Part shown: positions 57,991 through 64,000 of the stretch, piece after piece
How positions within the stretch are numbered: the first letter of the stretch is position 1
Layout: the number at the start of each line of letters is the position of its first letter
Assembly: GCA_949752795.1 (NCBI GenBank)
Contig: OX457070.1
Location: 41,748,185 to 41,812,184, forward strand
Reading direction: 5' to 3'
Length of the DNA stretch: 64,000 bases
Origin: Hyperoodon ampullatus
Taxonomy: Eukaryota; Chordata; Mammalia; Artiodactyla; Ziphiidae
Notes under the pieces: generated by a model
What the model saw: the letters and a program-made list of their open reading frames with translations, nothing else
What the model was told of the DNA's origin: nothing
Database searches by the model: none
Translations under genes and position numbers: made by a program

Positions 57991-58689
57991 CCGGTATTTG
58001 CCTAACATGAAGTCTCAATACTATAAATACTAAAATCAAATAGTGACAATTCAAGAAAATAAATTACATCTGAACTTCATTTATAAGCATGGATTTAGCC
58101 TTTTAAGTAAACTACAATACCATTCTACTTTTAAGGGAAAAAGCAGTTTAGGAGAGAAAATGTATTGTCCGTCACAATTTATTCAAAGTTCGGAAACTTC
58201 AGATAGTATTGTATATAGGTTATATATAGATACATTTTATTGTTATAGAATAAAAACCTACATGGGATGGAGGCAGAGGAATGGGATTAGAGAGGTGGTT
58301 TACCTGTGTCTATAATGTTTTATTTCTTTTCAAATGACAAAAAGCCCATGTGACATATTATGATTTGAAAAAGCTAAGTGCTCCTTACATTGTCTTCTGT
58401 ATTTTTCTGTATGATGGAATTTTTTCATTTATTTTAAAAGTATATGAGTTGGGGGAAAAAATCAGATTTTAATGAAAAATGAATAAAATGTAAAAATAAA
58501 TGAAGACTGGAAAATCAGTTTCTGCCAAGTTAGAGTAGCCTCATTCCTCCAGTTCCATGCTTTATAGCTTAATATCCTTTTATTTCTTCTTCTTGCCTTA
58601 TTGCAGTAGCTAGAAATTCTAGTCCTATGATGAATTAGAGTAGTGAGAGTATTCATTACTATTGCATTGGTCCTGATGTTAGAAAGAAA

Positions 58690-58931
58690 GTATGAATGTT
58701 AGCTCTTTTGTTATGGCCCCACAGGTCCCTGAGACTCTGTTGTTGGTGGTGGGTTTTTTTTTTTTTTCTATTTTATCTTCTCTTTTTTGTTCAAATTGGG
58801 TAAATTGTATTGATCTGTCCTTCAGGTCACTGATTCTGTCCTCTGTAATCTCTACTCTACTATATATTAAGCCCATCCATTGAGTTTTTATTTTAGTTAT
58901 TGTATTTTTAAGTTTTATAATTTCCATTTGC
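58690..58931 (-). mobile_element. L1 ORF1 fragment, minus strand
   Basis: The plus strand is the reverse complement of L1 ORF1, with CAGGTCCCTGAGACTCTGTT at the left and AATTTCCATTTG at the right. The minus frame 58679-58927 contains EDRISDLKDR and QFEQKREDKIEKK, the end of the ORF1p coiled coil and start of the RRM-proximal region. It abuts a sense L1 ORF2 piece at 58931. Confidence 0.8.
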
Positions 58932-59190
58932 CAAAAACTGGAAACTGTTCTTCAACAGACAAATGGTTAAACAGGCTGTGATACATCCATATCATGAAAC
59001 ATTAGTCATCAATTACAAAGAACAAACTATTGATACATGTAACAATTTGATGTATCTCCAGGGAATTATGCTGAGTGAAAAAAGCCAATCTCAAAAGGTT
59101 GTATGCTATTTGTAGACATGAATATAGCATTGTTGAAAAGTATAGGCATGGAGAATAGATTCAGTGGTTGCCAGAGTTAGGGACCTATGA
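58932..59190 (+). mobile_element. L1 ORF2 3' end and UTR start, sense
   Basis: CAAAAACTGGAAACTGTTCT, CTGTGATACATCCATATCAT, GGGAATTATGCTGAGTGAAA and AGTGGTTGCCAGAGTTAGGG are the end of L1 ORF2 and the start of its 3' UTR. It has the opposite orientation to the adjacent ORF1 piece. No L1 tail was found at the right. Confidence 0.75.
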
Positions 59191-59396
59191 TGGTAAATAT
59201 ATGAATATATGCTCCCCACTTAATTTAAAGTTGTTTCCTGGCTATCTCTCTACCCACTGACCCCCTACCCACCCTGCCCTGCCAGTGCCTCTTGCCTTTA
59301 CTCTGCACTGAGTGACTAGTGTTTGGGTCAGGGGCAGGATCAAGGAAAAGTAATCTAATCTATAAATGGGTTCATTCAGTATACTGAACAAAGAGG

Positions 59397-59403
<7 letters not shown>

Positions 59404-59438
<35 letters not shown>
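59404..59438 (+). repeat. CA microsatellite
   Basis: About 35 bp of uninterrupted CA, likely polymorphic. Confidence 0.95.
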
Positions 59439-59439
<1 letters not shown>

Positions 59440-61389
59440 TTCAGTAGAAGGAGTAAATCAACCAGACAACCAACCAGAGAATCTCCAGAGAATCTTGGTT
59501 TCATTACGTATGTGTATCTAAGTGTAAAAAAAGAATTTTAGCAAGGAATTTTAATTTTAATATTATGGAGCAGGGTGATTCCAGTAGGCTGAAAGAATCC
59601 GTATATTTGATGATTCAATAGAGTCACATCCTGCAGATTTTCACAGGAATCTTCCAGTTCCAGCCCTCCCACTTCCCTCTCCCAGTGTACTGTGAACTAG
59701 CAGGACACATGCTTGGAAGATGGAAAAAACAGGGCTTTCCAGTGTGGTTGACTCCAACTCAGCCTTGTGAATTCTAGTTAGCTTTTGAAAAAGAATACAC
59801 CACCATGAGCACTGAACCTTTTCTAGTGGATTAGCTATCTGGACATCAAAAATATCACTTAAATCCTTATTTGTCATCTAGGAAAAAAGGTAAAGGTCAG
59901 CAGGAACTGAAAGTTTTACTAGGTGGCCCTCTTCAATAGATTTGCAAGTACAAATCTCAAAAAACTCTCAGGATATTTTATGCTAGAGAATTAAAGGGAA
60001 AGGAGGGTATGGCTCTATCCTGGTACTATGTAAGTATATAAGAAAGGGCCAACTGAAGGTCTCCCTGTGTGGATCTACTCTTTCCTCAGTGGAAATACTG
60101 GTTAAGCTATAGATGAAATAAAGGTGACAAGGAAGAATGACTTGTTTTTGAAAATTTTAGGGAAGCTGAAAGAGATAGCTTAAATAGTAGCTAAGTGAAA
60201 ATTAGAATTGCTGTGACATACACAGTGTCTTTTACCTCTGACAGAAAAAGCCTTGTGTTACAAATATAAAACACTTGGGGGAAGGATGTTAAGACACTCA
60301 AAAGAATTCGTGTGTAAGGTGGATGTGTACTTCATGGTTTGAAAAGAATACTCTCAGTTTAGGTAGAAAGTCTCTCAGTTGTCTTTAAGTTTCCCACTCT
60401 GCCTCTCATCCTCATTTTTGAGTCTCCAAAAGTTTGCTGCTCTCTACTACTCTCTAATCATTTTTCTCTCTCTACTACTTAAAGACAATAGCTTTAAAAC
60501 TGTGCTTTGAAGAGCTCTAGGAATTCTGTACAGGTCCCTCAATGATGAACACCCACAGCAAAAGAGAGAGATGGTAAGCATCATACCATTCTACCAGAGC
60601 AGGTCTGCTCTATTAGTTTTATTTGTTTATGCTTCTAGGCAGCATTTTCTTTTGAGTAAAAAAAAAAAATAAAGTTTGAGAACAAATGTGTTGGCGAATC
60701 CCTAGATCTTTGACTGTAACATTAGAAAAACTGTGTCAACATGCTTTGCTGTAAAAATGATATCCATCTATAATGTATCTTGCTGAAATCCATACAGTAA
60801 GATGAAAATCCACATTTTAAAATGTAAGGAGAAAAATGATTTTATAAGTAAGCTGATAAAAGCAAATATTAGGTCTGAATCTTAGTGTAGAATTTGTGTT
60901 TCTTATGGCTTCTCAGATTTTGATTCAGCTAATGGAAGACTAGAGAAATAACGCATTAGGTCCTATATAACAGTTAATAAACCCTCAAATCCAATCAAGG
61001 TCCATACTGAAATCATAGTTGTTTTATTAGTAATACTATAACAATACTAATTAATAGTGTTTTAGGTATATTTAAAACTGTGTTAGTCTTCTTAACATTA
61101 TTCCTGTATATGAATGTGAGGACCCCATCAGGGCAAATGGTCTGCATCAGGGATGTTTATCATGATTGTAGCTTTGAATCCAGTGAAAGGAGCTCTAAAA
61201 TTTGGATAGATCTTTTGAAGTGAATATTTTCAAGATGCCAAAGAAGATGAATTGTTTCCAGAATATAAGGATTACAATCCCATTGTACTCCAGGCTAGCC
61301 AGAACACTACCAAAATATTGTATATTGGTTTTGATAACATAATTTAAGAAGATCATTGACAAACTGATGAAGGATCAGTGGATATTGAC
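59439..61389. other. Unassigned sequence
   Basis: No gene or repeat is recognised. An A run with TAAA occurs at 60660-60670. Confidence 0.4.
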
Positions 61390-61800
61390 AAGTTCATAAA
61401 ACATCTGAGTACAATGGAATACCATGTCATCTGATGGGCATTAGAAAGGTTTCTGTGGAAAGTTTAGTCAAGAGAAGACTTGGAAGATGGTGGTAGAAAT
61501 TTTCTCTCTTTTCAGTCAAAATAGAAGACTATAAGACAACTGAAACATGTTAGCTGAAAGGCAAAGTAAGACTAACAATTGGAAGTTGTATGAAGCAAAT
61601 TATACTGATAGAAACAAAATTTATAAACTGATATGTTAAAAAATAGAGTGTGCTTCCTTCTGAAGTCCTACATTTCTTTTTATAGATACACACAGAGTAC
61701 TAAATTTGGGATTTTATCTGTCCAGAATGTTGGAGAGGAATTCCTATCTTGGAAATGTTTTGTCCTAGATAAACTCAAAGTCCTTTCTAACTCTAAATTG
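61390..61800 (+). mobile_element. Possible ancient CR1/L3-like LINE 3' end
   Basis: AATGTTGGAGAGGAATTCCT, followed by TGTCCTAGATAAACTCAAAG and TCCTTTCTAACTCTAAATTG, recalls the conserved end of CR1-type LINEs (the GACTAGATGACCTCTAAGGTCCCTTCCAACTC pattern). The upstream part (61390-61560) also faintly fits. Very low sequence identity makes this a tentative call. Confidence 0.3.
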
Positions 61801-64000
61801 ACATGCACTGTCACCGTCATCCTTTGAGAAGTGCTCTTTGAATATTTTGGGACTCTTTACAACTCAAGTATTTAAAAAGCCTTTGTTATGTTACATGCAT
61901 TAAGCATACATTTTTTATACATTATCCTATCTCATGACATTCATTTGTTCATTCATTCAGTAAATATTTCCTGAACATTATCTGCCTGATAACTAGGCTG
62001 ATACAGGTGGAGCTTAGGTTTCGGTTATTTGGGAAAGATTTGACGGGGAATAGTAATTTTGGACTAAGGAAGAGTGAAGTGAAAGAAGACTAGGCCTACA
62101 CAGCATACACAGTGGGTTCTCCAGGTAGTCACCTGGGACTTGATCCACTGGGACCTTCTGCAAAACCCCAAAGAATGCATTTCAGAATCATCCGCCCAAG
62201 AGACAGAAGAGCAGAGACTTTATCCACGGGGTCCATTGGTCAGGTGTTGCTCCATGAGGTGTTCACTCTCATGCATATCCAGACCATACCTGCATGAGAG
62301 CCTGGCAGGATTTCACAAGCATTTTAGTCAGGTAGTCAGAGAAACCTCATGGCAGAAAGCAAGAGCTCCACAGTGCAGTTGAAGGGAGATGCTTTCAGGT
62401 ACACCTGTGTGAAGCTAGTTGCTGTGGCCATGGCTGGATAAAATGCAGGCCCAGAAGACAGTGAGGTGATCTACAAGAGAAATCTGAGTCCACTCTTATC
62501 CCTGATTCAGATCTTATCCATTATGAGAATTTAGTCCTTTTACTTTACTCTTTCTCTGCTCCGTCCTTCTCTCTTTCATATCTCTTCAGAGGAAAATATC
62601 CTCAAATTTTCTTTATGAAGAAAATTCGTATGAACTTTGTATATCCCCTGTCTACAAATGGAGCTCAGGACCACTTTTGCACATCTAAGGCCCAGGCAGA
62701 ACTTTGAAATTGCTACTTAAGCTTTAAGCAAGACATCTCGCTTCTCGGTTATTTGGGGTGTGCAGCACAGATGTGTGTGTGTGTGTGGTGGTGATGTTTC
62801 TTTTTTTTATTTCCATGAAAATGAAATAAGAATACTGGAGGTTGGTAGAAGAAAAAACTTGACATTATAGATTCAGTATGGGTGGGCACTTCTAGATATC
62901 TTGAAAGAAAATAGATCTTATTAGAAACATAAGCACATGCAGAAATTGCCAGTCCTTCTGTGCCATTGGAATGTTCTGTTCCCAACTCCGACTCTTAAAA
63001 ATATAAATAAACATTATCTTCTTTTATTTTGGTTGAAGAGAAGTTTAGATGTCTTTATGGAAACTGTATGTGGATTCTGAGGGAGAAAAAATGTGTACCC
63101 ATTTGTCTCGCTGGTATTCTGCAGTTTAGAATAGTTTGCAATAATTAAAAAAGAAGGGGAGAAAAAACTAAATTACTATCACTTCCTACCTGTTAGGGAT
63201 TTGTTATTTTTTTTTAAAAATCAACTCTCAACTATATAATCAGAAATTCCCTTCATTTATGAAAAAAATTAAAACAAGATGACTTCTAGAATTTTTTTAA
63301 AAAATTTAGCTTCCGTGTGTCATGTTAATCATGGATGACCTTTCAGAGCCTACAAATAGATCAGTGACATTCATACAAACATTTCTCATTAAAGGTCAGG
63401 ACAGAATTCCTTTTTCTGCTCACTTTTGAATAGAAGGATAATAATTTCTGAGAACCACTATCAGAACTGTTATTTCTAGCAAGATGCATTAAAGAATCGC
63501 TCAGGTGTTTTCATTTTTAAAGTATGTCTGAGTTGGTACAGGAAAGAAGCAAATGTTTTGTGAAATCAGGATAGAGGTCCATGAGGTGAAGGAAGAAAGA
63601 GAGGAAAAGCATGAGTAGGAGTGAGCATAAGAATGATGGAAAGTGCTGAATCTGCACAGAAAAAAGTCACTATCAGAAAGAGGGGAAATTAGAACTTAAT
63701 TCAAGTATAGTTCTTGTTCATTGAACCCCGTATCTGAATAGGCATCATGTTCTTTTTAAATTCTTGGATTGATTTTCAGAATTTCAGACTGTATTGTTAG
63801 CTGTGAGACACTAGAGAGAAGGGAAAACGGCTCATTCATTCCTCTGTCACAGTATATGATAATTGTCTGTTGGACATAAGTAAACTGAGATGCCTTTGGC
63901 TGTTTTTGAGGCATGAAGAATAAGCATGAAGTCATCAAACGTATTTTAAAAAGCCTCCCAAAATAGAGTATGGAAAAATAATAAAGCCAATTTTCAACAC
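61801..64000. other. Mostly unassigned sequence
   Basis: An L2-tail scrap is likely at 61938-62020 (ATTTGTTCATTCATTCAGTA, then CTGAACATTATCTGCCTGAT). A TG microsatellite lies at 62771-62793. No supported gene; two overlapping plus frames at 62112-62382 have no domain. Confidence 0.35.
62771..62793 (+). repeat. Short TG microsatellite
   Basis: GTGTGTGTGTGTGTGTGG of about 20 bp followed by TGG units. Confidence 0.85.

Noticed and set aside
61195..61330. Acidic 42-residue stop-free stretch resembling a protein fragment
   Set aside because: It has no start codon, no recognisable domain and a stop soon after; nearby frames are broken and no family was recognised.
1..64000. Prokaryotic-type features (operons, Shine-Dalgarno sites, CRISPR arrays, attachment sites, replication origins)
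   Set aside because: The sequence is mammalian nuclear DNA; no spaced direct-repeat array or bacterial-type gene cluster exists.

Overview
The window is AT-rich vertebrate nuclear DNA with no protein-coding gene that I can support. Every open frame is short and lacks a recognisable domain, or lies inside a transposon remnant. I see no rRNA, tRNA gene, CRISPR array, operon or other prokaryotic feature. The best indication of the source is a set of seven young tRNA-derived SINEs of about 200 bp, starting GGGCTTCCCTGGTGGCGCAG and ending in poly(A). I recognise this as the CHR-type SINE of cetaceans and their relatives, so the organism is most likely a whale or dolphin. The flanking old repeats (L1, L2, MIR, MER5-like hAT, Tigger-like, MLT1-like MaLR) are ordinary for a placental mammal.

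Layout: 1-7.1 kb holds hAT, MITE-like and Tigger-like fossils, then a nested block in which an L2 is split by a rearranged (5'-inverted) L1 and by a second, minus-strand L1 3' end. 7.1-12 kb has two plus-strand CHR SINEs, MER5-like elements and a MIR. 12-23 kb is mostly unassigned AT-rich DNA with an L1 3' end, one minus SINE and a MIR. 23-31.4 kb has a polypurine tract, an old L1 3' half, L2 and MER5-like scraps, a hAT fossil, a SINE beside a minus-strand L1, and a compound TG microsatellite. 33.7-41.2 kb is dominated by antisense L2 remnants, broken by an MLT1-like LTR and a pyrimidine tract. 41.3-45 kb carries three alternating-strand CHR SINEs, an L1 ORF2 fragment and an older long-bodied SINE. 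45-64 kb is mostly unassigned, with an L1 scrap, MER5-like, MIR and L2 fragments, microsatellites, and a junction of antisense L1 ORF1 with sense L1 ORF2.

The window reads as a gene desert or a long intron. I did not find an undescribed biological system. The items most worth a second look are the two inverted L1 structures, the possible SINE 3' transduction near 44.5 kb, the triplet of alternating young SINEs, and a few unexplained non-repeat stretches that could be conserved noncoding elements. Family names come from remembered consensus sequences, not a database search; subfamily assignments and edges are approximate.
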